DNA of 64,000 nucleotides, taken from Saprospiraceae bacterium. Lineage in GTDB: Bacteria > Bacteroidota > Bacteroidia > Chitinophagales > Saprospiraceae. The stretch covers positions 1 to 64,000 of the forward strand of contig JALWRC010000105.1 of assembly GCA_027080725.1 (NCBI GenBank). Direction: 5' to 3'. The translations under genes and the position numbers were made by a program. Of this stretch, positions 18,540 through 27,291 are shown in pieces; position 1 is the stretch's first letter, and each line of letters opens with the position of its first letter. The notes under the pieces are model-generated. The model was not told where the DNA came from and did not search any database. It saw only the letters and a program-made list of their open reading frames with translations.

Positions 18540-19445
18540 ATGAAAACACGACTGCTCACTTACTGTCTCTTTGCAAGCATATTGACCCTTTCGGGGCAAG
18601 ATTTATCCAGATACGATAAAATTGCAGATTATCCTCTCTCCAAGGACGGTCGCGACATCACCGGTCGATACTCCGACATCCAACTCCAGAACACTCATTT
18701 TGCACAGGGAGGGGTCTACTCCAATGGAAAATACCTTGGGACTACACCGGGGGGAAGTTTTATAATTACCCCACAATTGTCGGGCCTAACAACCTCCCAT
18801 TTTGCTTTCCGGCTATCGTTCAATGTAGATTCTTTGCCCAATACCTTGTTTGTATTTGGAGACCGATGGAGGTGGCTTAAAGGGGAAGTGGCCTCTGATT
18901 CTACCATTTTAATAACCGTAAGCAAGAAGGATGGGTTTGGTAGGAGCATAAGGTCCAATTATCACGTTGATAAAGGTGAATGGTATACTCTAGGGTTCGA
19001 ATATGACTCCATCGTCGGGTCATTTACACTATACATGAATGACACCTTGGCCGGCTCCATCCAATTGCACTCACCCATTGAGATGCATAATGACCTCCGG
19101 GTAACCAATGAAGACGCAGGCTTGGGCCATACCTTCAAGGGATATTGGAAGGACCTGCGCCTCTATTCCGCCAAATCCAATGCGGTTAAGACACCAAAAG
19201 ATTCCAGAATCGGGATATACTATGCCCCAAAACGAAAGTGTATTTATATCCATCGCGGCCTACGGATCGTAGAGCAGAAATCGTTTTTCTATACTATCAC
19301 TAATCTTGCAGGCATAACAATACAAACAGGTATTTTACCCAAAGGTCAAGAACAAATTCGCCTTGACATTTACCCTGTGGGCATTTACGTTATGAAATGG
19401 TACATTGCAGGGGATGAAGGGGGATTTCGCTTTGCAATAGAATAA
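18540..19445 (+). CDS. secreted LamG/concanavalin A-like protein with T9SS C-terminal domain
   Basis: A 301-residue exported protein with a signal peptide (1-19, ending LTLSGQ). Residues about 30-215 resemble a laminin G-like/ConA-type jelly roll that starts with YPLSKDGRDITG and ends FKGYWKDLRLYS, the usual pattern of LamG_3-type domains. The last 80 residues look like a type A T9SS sorting domain (IYYAPKRKCIYIH, then a final GIYVMKWYIAG segment), though the canonical PNP motif is missing. Probably binds or displays a carbohydrate ligand; that is inference. It stands alone. Confidence 0.7.
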   Translation: MKTRLLTYCLFASILTLSGQDLSRYDKIADYPLSKDGRDITGRYSDIQLQNTHFAQGGVYSNGKYLGTTPGGSFIITPQLSGLTTSHFAFRLSFNVDSLPNTLFVFGDRWRWLKGEVASDSTILITVSKKDGFGRSIRSNYHVDKGEWYTLGFEYDSIVGSFTLYMNDTLAGSIQLHSPIEMHNDLRVTNEDAGLGHTFKGYWKDLRLYSAKSNAVKTPKDSRIGIYYAPKRKCIYIHRGLRIVEQKSFFYTITNLAGITIQTGILPKGQEQIRLDIYPVGIYVMKWYIAGDEGGFRFAIE

Positions 19446-19468
19446 AAGACATCGATACATTGAACCAC

Positions 19469-19507
19469 AAAAAAAACAGCCCGTCACAAAAAATTATGAC
19501 GGGCTGT
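19469..19507 (-). terminator. intrinsic terminator of the cox operon
   Basis: An 11-bp stem, ACAGCCCGTCA with TGACGGGCTGT, is followed on the minus strand by eight T residues (A run 19469-19476 on the plus strand). It ends the leftward coxGSLM operon 26 bp after the coxM stop and may also stop readthrough from the LamG-like gene. Confidence 0.82.
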
Positions 19508-19532
19508 CCTATCTATGGGGAAAACATTATTA

Positions 19533-20339
19533 CTATAAGGCCTCCAATGCTCTTCTGGCCATCACCTTAGCGAGATGCGCTCGATATTCTGCATCCGCAA
19601 AATGATCGCTCATCACCTCTACCCCATCTACTGCGTGGCTTGCTGCACTTGAAGAACCATCGTAGGCTGCTTCGACAGCCGTTGCGCGATAAGGAGTATC
19701 TGCCACACCGGTGACTCCGACCCGTATCCCACCGTCGGGAGCTTGAACAGCTGCCACCCCTACGACCGCAAAGCGAGAAGCGGATTGGTAGAACTTCTGA
19801 TAAGATCCTTTACGCACTTTCGGAAATTTGACAGCGACAATGATTTCATCGTCTTCCAGGGCCGTCGTATAGATGCCTTGAAAAAAGTCTGATGCGGCTA
19901 TCACCCGGCTTCCTCCGCCGCCTTCTACTACGATTTGAGCGTCACATGCCAATACCGTCGCCGGATAATCCGCAGCGGGATCAGAATGCGCAAGGCTTCC
20001 TCCTATGGTACCGCAATTGCGCACTTGCACATCGCCAATGGTCGAGGCGGTTTGTGATAAAATGTTCACCTCTTTTTGTATCAAACCGGAACTGGCTATC
20101 TGCTGATGGGTGCAATTGGCGCCTACAATTACAGCGTCCCCATCCTCCTCAATCTTATTCATCCCTTCTATTCCACTGATATCGATAAGAACGCCCGGAG
20201 AATTAAGTCTCAGCTTCATAGCGGGAATCAGACTATGTCCACCTGCCAGTATTTTGGCATCATATCCATGCTCCTTGAGCAATGCGACCGCCTCGCTAAT
20301 AGAAGAGGCCTTTTTATAATCAAATTTTGTTGGTATCAT
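19533..20339 (-). CDS. coxM: xanthine dehydrogenase family FAD-binding subunit (CoxM-like)
   Basis: Medium subunit of a molybdenum hydroxylase, 268 residues. It binds FAD and passes electrons onward from the Fe-S subunit. The two FAD motifs are visible: AGGHSLIPAMK near residue 35 and GTIGGSLAHSDPAADYP near 110. Start FDYKKASSISEAVALL is typical of CoxM/CutM. It is the last gene of the operon coxG-coxS-coxL-coxM, 20 bp after coxL. The symbol is by family; CO as substrate is not implied. Confidence 0.9.
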   Translation of the reverse strand: MIPTKFDYKKASSISEAVALLKEHGYDAKILAGGHSLIPAMKLRLNSPGVLIDISGIEGMNKIEEDGDAVIVGANCTHQQIASSGLIQKEVNILSQTASTIGDVQVRNCGTIGGSLAHSDPAADYPATVLACDAQIVVEGGGGSRVIAASDFFQGIYTTALEDDEIIVAVKFPKVRKGSYQKFYQSASRFAVVGVAAVQAPDGGIRVGVTGVADTPYRATAVEAAYDGSSSAASHAVDGVEVMSDHFADAEYRAHLAKVMARRALEAL

Positions 20340-20359
20340 GATTTAATTTTTTTTAATGG

Positions 20360-22723
20360 TTAATTCTGATTCATAGCCTTCCATACCCTTTGGGGAGTCA
20401 AAGGCATCTGTATATCTTTGACCCCAAGATGCCAGAGCGCATCGATGACGGCGTTGACTACCGCCGGTGTGGAGCCAATGGTACCTGCCTCCCCTGCCCC
20501 CTTGGCTCCAAGCGGGTTGTGAGGGCATGGTGTGACCGTATTATGTGTCTCAATCATCGGCACATTATCTGCACGGGGCATCGCATAATCCATATAAGAC
20601 CCGGTAATCATCTGTCCGGATTCGTCATATACCACCTCCTCCAACAATGCTTGACCTATACCCTGTACCACTCCCCCGTGGATTTGCCCATCGACTATCA
20701 TGGGGTTCATGATATTGCCCACATCGTCGCAAGTCACAAAACGCTTAATCGTGACCTTCCCGGTCTCGGCACAGACTTCGACAATAGCTAGATGAGCTCC
20801 AAAGGGAAAGGTAAAGTTGGACGGATCGTAAAAACTCGAGAAATCCAATCCTGGTTCCAATCCTTCCGGATAATCATGCGGCACATAAGCAGTGAGAGAA
20901 ACATCACCAAAAGCAATGGATTTATCCGTTCCTTTCACCGTCCATTTACCTTCGGCATACTCCAAATCCTCGACGGCTGCCTCCAATTTGTGTGCCGCAA
21001 TTTTTGCCCCTTTCTCAAGCACCTTATCGATACTTTTTATTATAGCCGATCCTCCTACCGCCAAGCTTCTTGATCCGTATGTACCCATACCAAATGCAAC
21101 TTGTTCGGTATCTCCATGCACGATTTCGACATCATCCATCGGGATACCCAACTTATCTGCTACAAACTGTGCAAATACCGTCTCATGCCCTTGTCCATGC
21201 GAGTGAGCTCCGGTATATACCGACACCTTTCCGGTCGGTTGGACCCTTACGTGTCCTACTTCATACAGTCCGGCCCGGGCTCCAAGTGCACCGACGACGG
21301 CAGAAGGAGCGATACCACAACCTTCGATCCAAGTCGAAATCCCTAAGCCGAGGAGTTTCCCCTCCTTTCTGGCGGCTTCTTGTTCTTTTCTAAAATCTTC
21401 ATAACCTATTGCCTCAAGTGCCTTTTCCAACACGGGAGCATAATTGCCACTGTCATATTGCAAAGCGACTTGCGTTTGGTAGCCGGGTTGGTTCACCCCA
21501 TCGAAAGGTGGAATAAAGTTCTTATATCTGATTTCCGCAGGGTCCATTCCCATTTCCTTAGCGCCCTTGGATACCAAGCGCTCGATGAGGTAGGTGGCTT
21601 CCGGTCGTCCTGCACCTCTATAAGCATCTACACTGCACGTGTGTGTAAATGGCGCCGTCACGTTGACATGAATCAATGGGGTCTTGTAGAGCCCTTGAAA
21701 CAAGGTGCCGTGCAGATAGGTGGGAACTGCAGGCGCAAAGGTGGAAAGATACGCTCCCATAGAGCAATATTCGTCCGTCAAATGCGCTACGATATTGCCC
21801 TCTTTATCAAATCCCATTTTGGATTTGACGACATGATCCCTCCCGTGCGCATCCATGAGAAAAGCTTCACTTCGGTCTGCTGTCCACTTGACGGGACGGG
21901 CAATTTGCTTGGAAACCCAGGTGAGCAATGCCTCCTCGATATAATGATAAATCTTGCTTCCAAATCCACCTCCTACATCGTAAGACACTACTCGAACTTT
22001 ATGCTCAGGAATTCCTAGCACAAACGCACATAACAACAAGCGGATAAGGTGCGGATTCTGCGTACTGGTGTACAAGGTCCATTTATCCCCATTGACGTCA
22101 TAATCCGCAATATAACTTCTCGGCTCAATTGCATTGGGCGCCAACCTTTGATTGATAAACTCGAGCTCTGTCACGTGATAGGCATTGTCAAGAGCGGCTT
22201 CGACCTCTGCGCGGTCATTGCCGATGCACCAATCGAAGGCCGCATTGTCCGGAAAGTCATCATGGACAAGGGGAGCCCCGGCCTGCATGGCTGCCTTGGG
22301 GTTGGTTACAGCAGGCAACTCCTCATACTCTACATCTACCAGCTCTGCAGCATCTCTTGCCAAGGCCAATGACTCGGCAATCACTATCGCGACAGGCTCG
22401 CCGACGTGCCTAACTTTGCCTTTTGCCAAAAGAGGATGTTGGGGTTCGCGCATTGTATCGCCATTCTTAAAATTGACCTGCCAACCACAAGGTACGCCAT
22501 AATCCCCGGGACCGTCGGCCGCTGTATAAACGGCGACCACCCCTTCAGCTATTTTGGCGGCGGTAGTATCCACATTCAGTATTCTGGCGTGTGCATAGGG
22601 ACTTCTCACAAATGCAGCATGCGCCATATTGGGCAATTTGATATCGTCCGTGTATTTGCCCTTTCCCGTCAAAAAACGGGCATCTTCTCTTCTCTTAATC
22701 GATTTACCTATAAACTTTCCCAT
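20360..22723 (-). CDS. coxL: xanthine dehydrogenase family Mo-binding subunit, form II CoxL-like
   Basis: Large catalytic subunit of 787 residues, carrying molybdopterin cytosine dinucleotide. The N-terminal GKSIKRREDARFLTGKGKY and VGEPVAIVIAES, the GGGFGSK motif (about 251-257), and the C-terminal GAKGAGEAGTIGS with the catalytic Glu are all present. The active-site loop at residues 367-373 reads AYRGAGR, which is the form II signature; true aerobic CO dehydrogenases (form I) have AYXCSFR there with the Cu-binding Cys. The enzyme is therefore probably a hydroxylase of an aldehyde, purine or other heterocycle rather than a proven CO dehydrogenase. Located 3 bp after coxS. Confidence 0.92.
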   Translation of the reverse strand: MGKFIGKSIKRREDARFLTGKGKYTDDIKLPNMAHAAFVRSPYAHARILNVDTTAAKIAEGVVAVYTAADGPGDYGVPCGWQVNFKNGDTMREPQHPLLAKGKVRHVGEPVAIVIAESLALARDAAELVDVEYEELPAVTNPKAAMQAGAPLVHDDFPDNAAFDWCIGNDRAEVEAALDNAYHVTELEFINQRLAPNAIEPRSYIADYDVNGDKWTLYTSTQNPHLIRLLLCAFVLGIPEHKVRVVSYDVGGGFGSKIYHYIEEALLTWVSKQIARPVKWTADRSEAFLMDAHGRDHVVKSKMGFDKEGNIVAHLTDEYCSMGAYLSTFAPAVPTYLHGTLFQGLYKTPLIHVNVTAPFTHTCSVDAYRGAGRPEATYLIERLVSKGAKEMGMDPAEIRYKNFIPPFDGVNQPGYQTQVALQYDSGNYAPVLEKALEAIGYEDFRKEQEAARKEGKLLGLGISTWIEGCGIAPSAVVGALGARAGLYEVGHVRVQPTGKVSVYTGAHSHGQGHETVFAQFVADKLGIPMDDVEIVHGDTEQVAFGMGTYGSRSLAVGGSAIIKSIDKVLEKGAKIAAHKLEAAVEDLEYAEGKWTVKGTDKSIAFGDVSLTAYVPHDYPEGLEPGLDFSSFYDPSNFTFPFGAHLAIVEVCAETGKVTIKRFVTCDDVGNIMNPMIVDGQIHGGVVQGIGQALLEEVVYDESGQMITGSYMDYAMPRADNVPMIETHNTVTPCPHNPLGAKGAGEAGTIGSTPAVVNAVIDALWHLGVKDIQMPLTPQRVWKAMNQN

Positions 22724-22726
22724 TTT

Positions 22727-23191
22727 TTATTGATTTAGTGTTTCAGCGGCACGCTGAACAGATTTAACAATATTGTGATATCCGGTGCATCGGCAATAAT
22801 TTCCTTCCAATCCATGACGGATTTCGGCTTCCGTGGGCGTGGGATTGTTCTTGAGAATGTCCGCTGCGGTCATAACCATCCCAGGAGTACAAAAGCCGCA
22901 CTGTAGTCCGTGTTCCTCTTTGAATGCCGCTTGAATGGGATGCAATTCGCTACCATTGGCCATTCCCTCGATGGTTATAATCTCACATCCATCCGCTTGT
23001 ACGGCAAGTAAAGTACATGATTTTACGGCACGACCATCCAAAAGGACCGTGCACGCTCCGCAGCTGCTGGTATCGCATCCGATGTGCGTCCCTGTGAGGT
23101 CGAGCACCTCTCTCAAATAGTGTGTCAAACTCAATCTGGGTTCGACATCATGGGAATACTCCTTCCCATTGACTGTTAGTTTTATTTGCAT
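22727..23191 (-). CDS. coxS: xanthine dehydrogenase family 2Fe-2S subunit (CoxS-like)
   Basis: Small subunit of 154 residues with two [2Fe-2S] clusters. The plant-type ferredoxin half has [21 protein letters not shown] near residue 40-60, and the helical half has QCGFCTPGM near 97 and [11 protein letters not shown] near 131, so all eight cysteines are present. It transfers electrons from the Mo site to FAD. It lies 3 bp before coxL in an S-L-M order typical of form II operons (form I operons are usually M-S-L). Confidence 0.94.
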   Translation of the reverse strand: MQIKLTVNGKEYSHDVEPRLSLTHYLREVLDLTGTHIGCDTSSCGACTVLLDGRAVKSCTLLAVQADGCEIITIEGMANGSELHPIQAAFKEEHGLQCGFCTPGMVMTAADILKNNPTPTEAEIRHGLEGNYCRCTGYHNIVKSVQRAAETLNQ

Positions 23192-23258
23192 AACTCAAGT
23201 AATTTATATAGTTAGCTGAATGATAGTATCCAATCGTTATTTCAAAAATTACAGGTGG

Positions 23259-23711
23259 CTATTCTTCCTCTTCCTTTTGTATCAATTCCGTCAATGCAGC
23301 AAAAAACTGTTTGGACAAAGTGCTGACGACCCCGCCTATAATCCTCTGCCCCATACGCCCGAGCATGCCGGACATTTTGACATCACCTGTATAATGGATT
23401 TCCGTTTGGCCATCCTCCAAAGGGTGGAGTTGAATCCCAATCTCAGCAAGAGCGTTGCCCATACGGCTCTTTTGGTCCAAAGCGACCACCATGCGCTGTT
23501 GTTCCTCTTTATCCTTAAGGTGCAATGCGCCCTCAAAACGACCCCGAACCGGTCCGATCTTAACCTCTGATACCGCCTCGTATTGGTCATCTCCTTTGGA
23601 TATGAGTCTCTTGACACCCGGTGTAATTTTCTCTAAGACACCGGGATCATTAATCATCTTCCAAACCTTTTCTACAGGAGCATCCATTACGTATTTGCCA
23701 CTAATCTTCAT
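23259..23711 (-). CDS. coxG: SRPBCC family protein, CoxG-like
   Basis: A 150-residue START/SRPBCC protein with the CoxG opening MKISGKYVMDAPVEKVWKMI and GVLEKITPGVKRLI. CoxG recruits CO dehydrogenase or related Mo hydroxylases to the membrane in other bacteria; family members usually have a C-terminal membrane-associating helix, and here the end (MGQRIIGGVVSTLSKQFFAAL) is amphipathic. It is the first gene of the leftward operon (67 bp before coxS). Promoter not identified. Confidence 0.88.
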   Translation of the reverse strand: MKISGKYVMDAPVEKVWKMINDPGVLEKITPGVKRLISKGDDQYEAVSEVKIGPVRGRFEGALHLKDKEEQQRMVVALDQKSRMGNALAEIGIQLHPLEDGQTEIHYTGDVKMSGMLGRMGQRIIGGVVSTLSKQFFAALTELIQKEEEE

Positions 23712-24051
23712 ATCAATCTAAAGGTTTTAACTTCGATATTGTCGTTGAGCTCAAAAGGAATAGCAGAATATTAGCTACTGGAGAATAGAAAAACCACACT
23801 TCGAGCAAATATGACGGTAAAATTAAAAAAACATTTTAATTCCACAAAGAATACACAAGGGTTTTCTATAATCCAACTCGAAATTACCGCAGGAAAATCG
23901 TTTAATGATGTATTTAGTATGACACCCCAACAGGTAGAGTCCGTTTATTAACCAAAAATGTCCTATTTTTGAAGTGCGTACCATATATTAGAGCCAGTTT
24001 TACCATTTCATACCCGATAAATTATATCACAAAATCAAATCACTATTTTAT
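23712..24051. other. intergenic region between divergent coxG and xdhC
   Basis: AT-rich, with no supported gene. It holds one exact copy of the 13-mer ACCATTTCATACC (24002-24014). The divergent layout means both the cox operon and xdhC promoters should lie here or in the following repeat; no TAnnTTTG box at convincing spacing was seen. Confidence 0.5.
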
Positions 24052-24294
24052 GACCTTTAAAAGACAATAAATAGTAAGCAGATGAAACCGACATGATTAA
24101 AACAATTATTAAACCCACCAGGGAATGATTGTTTTAATCATCAAAGGTTCCATCTGACCTTTAAAAGACAATAAATAGCAAGCAGATGAAACCGACATGA
24201 TTAAAACAATTATAAAACTCACCAGGAAATGATTGTTTTAATCATCAAAGGTTCCATCTGACCTTTAAAAGACAATAAATAGCAAGCAGATGAA
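24052..24294 (+). repeat. 104-bp tandem repeat with micro-ORF and hairpin, ending in the xdhC start
   Basis: Two full 104-bp units (24052-24155 and 24156-24259) and a third 5' portion (24260-24294). Each unit has the box GACCTTTAAAAGACAATAA, then a micro-ORF ATGAAACCGACATGA (at 24082 and 24186), then a stem ATGATTAAAACAAT / ATTGTTTTAATCAT with a loop of about 20 bases, then CAAAGGTTCCATCT. In the third unit the ATGAAA at the same place is the xdhC start (24290). Units differ at a few bases only, so the duplication is recent. Dispersed single copies lie at 4504-4627 and 62796-62902. Confidence 0.85.
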
Positions 24295-25357
24295 AGAAAT
24301 AAAAGATATCATCCAAGCATATGACCAATTGGACAAAAAATCCATCAGACTGGCTTTAGCCACCGTCATCTATGTCGCCGGTTCCTCTTACCGGCGAACG
24401 GGAGCGCGCATGCTGGTGCAAGACAACGGGACTTACACGGGGGGCATTAGCGGTGGATGCCTGGAGGGCGATGCTTTGAAGAAAGCCAATTACTGTCTCG
24501 CACGCAACAAAACGGAGTTGGTGCGCTACGACACCACTAAGGAAGGAGAGGATGAAATCGGGGTGGGCCTCGGCTGCAATGGCATCATCGACGTGTTACT
24601 CACTCCCATTGATACCGCTTCCCCCGACAATCCGGTCGAGCTCCTCCGCTCTTGTATAAATGACAGGGCAACGCATTGTCTCATCACCATCGTTTCCTCC
24701 GACCGAGAAGACCTTCCAGCCGGTAAGATGTTCCGGTTTGACCGGAATAATAACCTGCCGGAAGAACTTAGTGCGGATGCCATCAAAGCGCTTCAATCCA
24801 ATAAATCTGTGGTAAAAACTTACGAGGATTTCACTGCCTTTATTGAGATTATTCCGCCCGCCTTGCGCGTGGTGCTGTTTGGTTACGGCTACGATATTTA
24901 TCCTCTTTTAAGGCTCGGCAAGGAACTTGGCTGGGAAATGTGTCTTTCCACTAATCCACTGAAAGCTGCACCGGCTATGAAATCGTTGGCTTCTTCCTTT
25001 TACCCCACCGGTGAGGCCATCCCTGTGGACGATTATACTGCGTACGTGCTCATGGCGCATGATTATAATACAGACAAAAACAATCTCTCCATGGCCCTCC
25101 ATTCCAACGTCCCCTACATCGGCATGTTGGGTCCGCTTAAACGTCGTGCAAAAGCGCTGGAGGAATTGGAAGAGGAGGGACAAAAGTTCTCTGCCGGACA
25201 ACTCGAGCGTTTGTACAACCCTGTAGGATTGGATATCGGGGCCACCTCTCCGGAAGAAATAGCTCTTGCCATCCTTTCAGAGATACGCGCACATTTCTCG
25301 GGTAAAAACGGAGGTTTTTTACGATTAAAGCGGGGCCCTATCCACCAAAGGGAGTAA
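24290..25357 (+). CDS. XdhC/CoxI family molybdenum hydroxylase maturation protein
   Basis: Cytoplasmic 355-residue protein that in relatives binds the sulfurated molybdenum cofactor and hands it to xanthine-dehydrogenase-family apoenzymes. The N-terminal CoxI domain shows YVAGSSYRRTGARMLV and YTGGISGGCLEGD, with the Cys characteristic of XdhC; the C-terminal Rossmann domain has VVLFGYGYDIYPLL (an altered Gly motif) and ends with PYIGMLGPLKRR and a SPEEIALAILSEI block. It is divergent from coxG and next to a cysteine desulfurase, consistent with cofactor sulfuration. Its start lies within the tandem repeat. Confidence 0.9.
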   Translation: MKEIKDIIQAYDQLDKKSIRLALATVIYVAGSSYRRTGARMLVQDNGTYTGGISGGCLEGDALKKANYCLARNKTELVRYDTTKEGEDEIGVGLGCNGIIDVLLTPIDTASPDNPVELLRSCINDRATHCLITIVSSDREDLPAGKMFRFDRNNNLPEELSADAIKALQSNKSVVKTYEDFTAFIEIIPPALRVVLFGYGYDIYPLLRLGKELGWEMCLSTNPLKAAPAMKSLASSFYPTGEAIPVDDYTAYVLMAHDYNTDKNNLSMALHSNVPYIGMLGPLKRRAKALEELEEEGQKFSAGQLERLYNPVGLDIGATSPEEIALAILSEIRAHFSGKNGGFLRLKRGPIHQRE

Positions 25358-25364
25358 TCTCCCC

Positions 25365-26504
25365 CTATCCTCGCAGTTGCCGGATGGCAGGGATGAGTTT
25401 TTGCAGAGCTGATTCGATCTCCTCCCGGGTCGTGGGGATACCCAAGCTAAAGCGTATAGAGGAAAGCGCTTCCTCTTCACTCGCTCCCATGGCCGTGAGC
25501 ACATGGGAAGGCAAGATGGAGGCGGAATTGCAGGCCGAACCCGCTGATAAAGCCACATGTGTACTCAATGCCAACATCAGTGCTTCCGCCTCTACGCCTT
25601 CGAAGTGAATATTGGACACATGGGGCAGTCGCTCTATTTGCCGGCTGTGGACCGACACGCCGGGCAATTCGTCCATGAGTCTCTGCTCGAGTTCATCCCG
25701 CAAGGCAGCAATACGACCGGCATATATGCCGGGATGTTCTCCAGCCAAAACCGCCGCTTCACCCAATCCGACAATGCCCGGAACATGAAGTGTCCCCGAG
25801 CGCCGGTTGCGCTCATGTCCACCGCCATTTTGTTGTTCGACGATTTTCACTTCTTCATCGACAAAGAGCCCTCCTATTCCTTTTGGGGCATACATCTTAT
25901 GACCGGAGAAGGCCATGAGTTGTACTCCGAGTTCCTTTGGGTGTACCGGTATCTTTCCTATCGCCTGGGTGGCATCGCTAAAAAGGACCACCCCGCTTCG
26001 GCGGCAGACCGCACCGATTTCTTTGAGTGGATGGATGCCACCGGTTTCATTATTGGCCAACATGACAGATACGAGTAGTGTCCTTGGGGTTATCGCACTT
26101 TCCAACGCATCCAAATCGAGCTGTCCCTGCTCGTCCACCTCCAACAATGTCAAGCTTGCGCCCCGGTATTTTTCGAGATAGTGACATACATCCAACACGG
26201 CTTTATGCTCGGTGGAGACAGTGATTATGTGATTTTTTCCGGTATGAAATTGTTGATCATACAGCCCCTTGATGGCCAAATTGACCGACTCCGTAGCTCC
26301 TGAAGTGAATACCAACTCCCGTGTAGTGATGCCCAACAATTGCGCTACCTGTTTTCTGGCCTTTTCAACCGCTTCCCTGGCGTCCCATCCATAGAGATGG
26401 GTGCGACTCGAGGGATTGCCAAAAAACTCGCTAAAATACGGCTGCATCGCATCATAAATACGCGGGAGAACCGGTGTCGTAGCATTGTAATCCAAGTATA
26501 TCAT
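25365..26504 (-). CDS. cysteine desulfurase, NifS/IscS-like class V aminotransferase
   Basis: PLP enzyme of 379 residues that removes sulfur from cysteine as persulfide. The start MIYLDYNATTPVLP, the TSGATESVNLAIKG substrate loop, the PLP-Lys motif AFSGHKMYAPKGIGGLF and the active-site Cys loop SAGSACNSAS (about 325) are all typical of group II-like NifS proteins. Convergent with xdhC by only 7 bp, it probably supplies the terminal sulfur ligand of the Mo cofactor, as NifS4 does in Rhodobacter; that is inference from neighbourhood. A general Fe-S cluster role is the alternative. Confidence 0.9.
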   Translation of the reverse strand: MIYLDYNATTPVLPRIYDAMQPYFSEFFGNPSSRTHLYGWDAREAVEKARKQVAQLLGITTRELVFTSGATESVNLAIKGLYDQQFHTGKNHIITVSTEHKAVLDVCHYLEKYRGASLTLLEVDEQGQLDLDALESAITPRTLLVSVMLANNETGGIHPLKEIGAVCRRSGVVLFSDATQAIGKIPVHPKELGVQLMAFSGHKMYAPKGIGGLFVDEEVKIVEQQNGGGHERNRRSGTLHVPGIVGLGEAAVLAGEHPGIYAGRIAALRDELEQRLMDELPGVSVHSRQIERLPHVSNIHFEGVEAEALMLALSTHVALSAGSACNSASILPSHVLTAMGASEEEALSSIRFSLGIPTTREEIESALQKLIPAIRQLRG

Positions 26505-26566
26505 TCTCGTTAGCCCAATATTCTGATTGTAAAAAAGCCTCTTCCCACCATTCTACCAAAACCCCT

Positions 26567-26574
26567 TAACTTTG
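26567..26574 (+). promoter_or_regulatory. -7 box upstream of mocA-like gene
   Basis: TAACTTTG fits TAnnTTTG and lies 49 bases before the ATG at 26624. No -33 TTG was found at the standard spacing. Confidence 0.4.
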
Positions 26575-26623
26575 CAAGACTTTGTCAGCTGTAAAGCTAC
26601 AACTATATTGCCACAATTTATAG

Positions 26624-27232
26624 ATGATGCCGTACCCAAAAAACAACACCTCAGCAATTATCCTGGCAGCGGGCACCTCCACACGCATGGGGGCGCGCAA
26701 CAAACTCCTTCTCCCCCTTTCCCCCGGCGGTCTGCCACTCATCCGGGTGGTAGTAGAACGTGTGTTGGCAAGTAACTGCGGCGAGATTATCGTCGTATTA
26801 GGACATGAAAAAGAGAAGGTAAAAGCGGTTTTAGAAGATTTGGATATTCGCTTTGCCACCAATCCCATGTATCGCTCCGGAATGACCTCCTCCATACAAT
26901 CCGGTGTTGGTGTCGTCGCCCCTGAAAGTGCCGGTGTTTTGATATGCCTGGGAGATATGCCGCTGCTAAACACAGAAGACTACAACCGGGTAACGGAGGC
27001 CGTCACGGGTGCCCCACAGATTATTGTTCCGGTATTCGAAGGACAAAATGGACATCCCGTATTCTTTTCCCACCATTTTATCTCCGACATCCTTGCCCAT
27101 GACCAACCCGAAGGCTGCAAATCCATTGTCTCTCGCAACAAGGACAGGGTAACCCGCATTGCCGGCCCCAATAGTCATATATTGAAAGACATCGACCTTC
27201 CCGAAGATTACCATCGCTTATTGAAATGGTAA
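26624..27232 (+). CDS. mocA: MocA-like molybdenum cofactor cytidylyltransferase
   Basis: Nucleotidyltransferase of 202 residues. The sugar-nucleotide transferase motif AIILAAGTSTRMGARNKLLL is near residue 11, and the MocA-type blocks NPMYRSGMTSSIQSGV, LICLGDMPLL and GQNGHPVFFS follow. MocA converts Mo-molybdopterin with CTP into the cytosine dinucleotide form used by xanthine-dehydrogenase-type enzymes, which fits the neighbouring coxL. MobA is a less likely alternative because its family motifs differ (LAGGxSxRMGxDK). It has its own -7 box. Confidence 0.88.
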   Translation: MMPYPKNNTSAIILAAGTSTRMGARNKLLLPLSPGGLPLIRVVVERVLASNCGEIIVVLGHEKEKVKAVLEDLDIRFATNPMYRSGMTSSIQSGVGVVAPESAGVLICLGDMPLLNTEDYNRVTEAVTGAPQIIVPVFEGQNGHPVFFSHHFISDILAHDQPEGCKSIVSRNKDRVTRIAGPNSHILKDIDLPEDYHRLLKW

Positions 27233-27269
27233 GACCCGTGCTCGGGGAACAAAAATGCAGCTCATAATA

Positions 27270-27291
27270 AAAATGGTTAAAACCATTGCCA
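27270..27291 (+). repeat. 22-bp direct repeat, left copy
   Basis: Begins AAAATGGTTAAAACC and is identical over 22 bases, in the same orientation, to 33503-33524. Its centre can form a small ATGGTT/AACCAT hairpin, as in REP-type elements. The two copies bracket the AT-rich T9SS block. A shared AAATGCAG lies just upstream of both. Confidence 0.75.

Noticed and set aside
21380-22018. 212-codon plus-strand frame opposite coxL
   Set aside because: Antisense to a catalytic subunit with all motifs in place.
20360-22723. Aerobic CO dehydrogenase (form I) call
   Set aside because: The active-site loop reads AYRGAGR and lacks the Cu-binding Cys of AYXCSFR.
24052-24294. CRISPR or transposon end repeats at the xdhC leader
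   Set aside because: Units are directly abutting 104-bp copies without spacers or transposase, and the element ends exactly at start codons.
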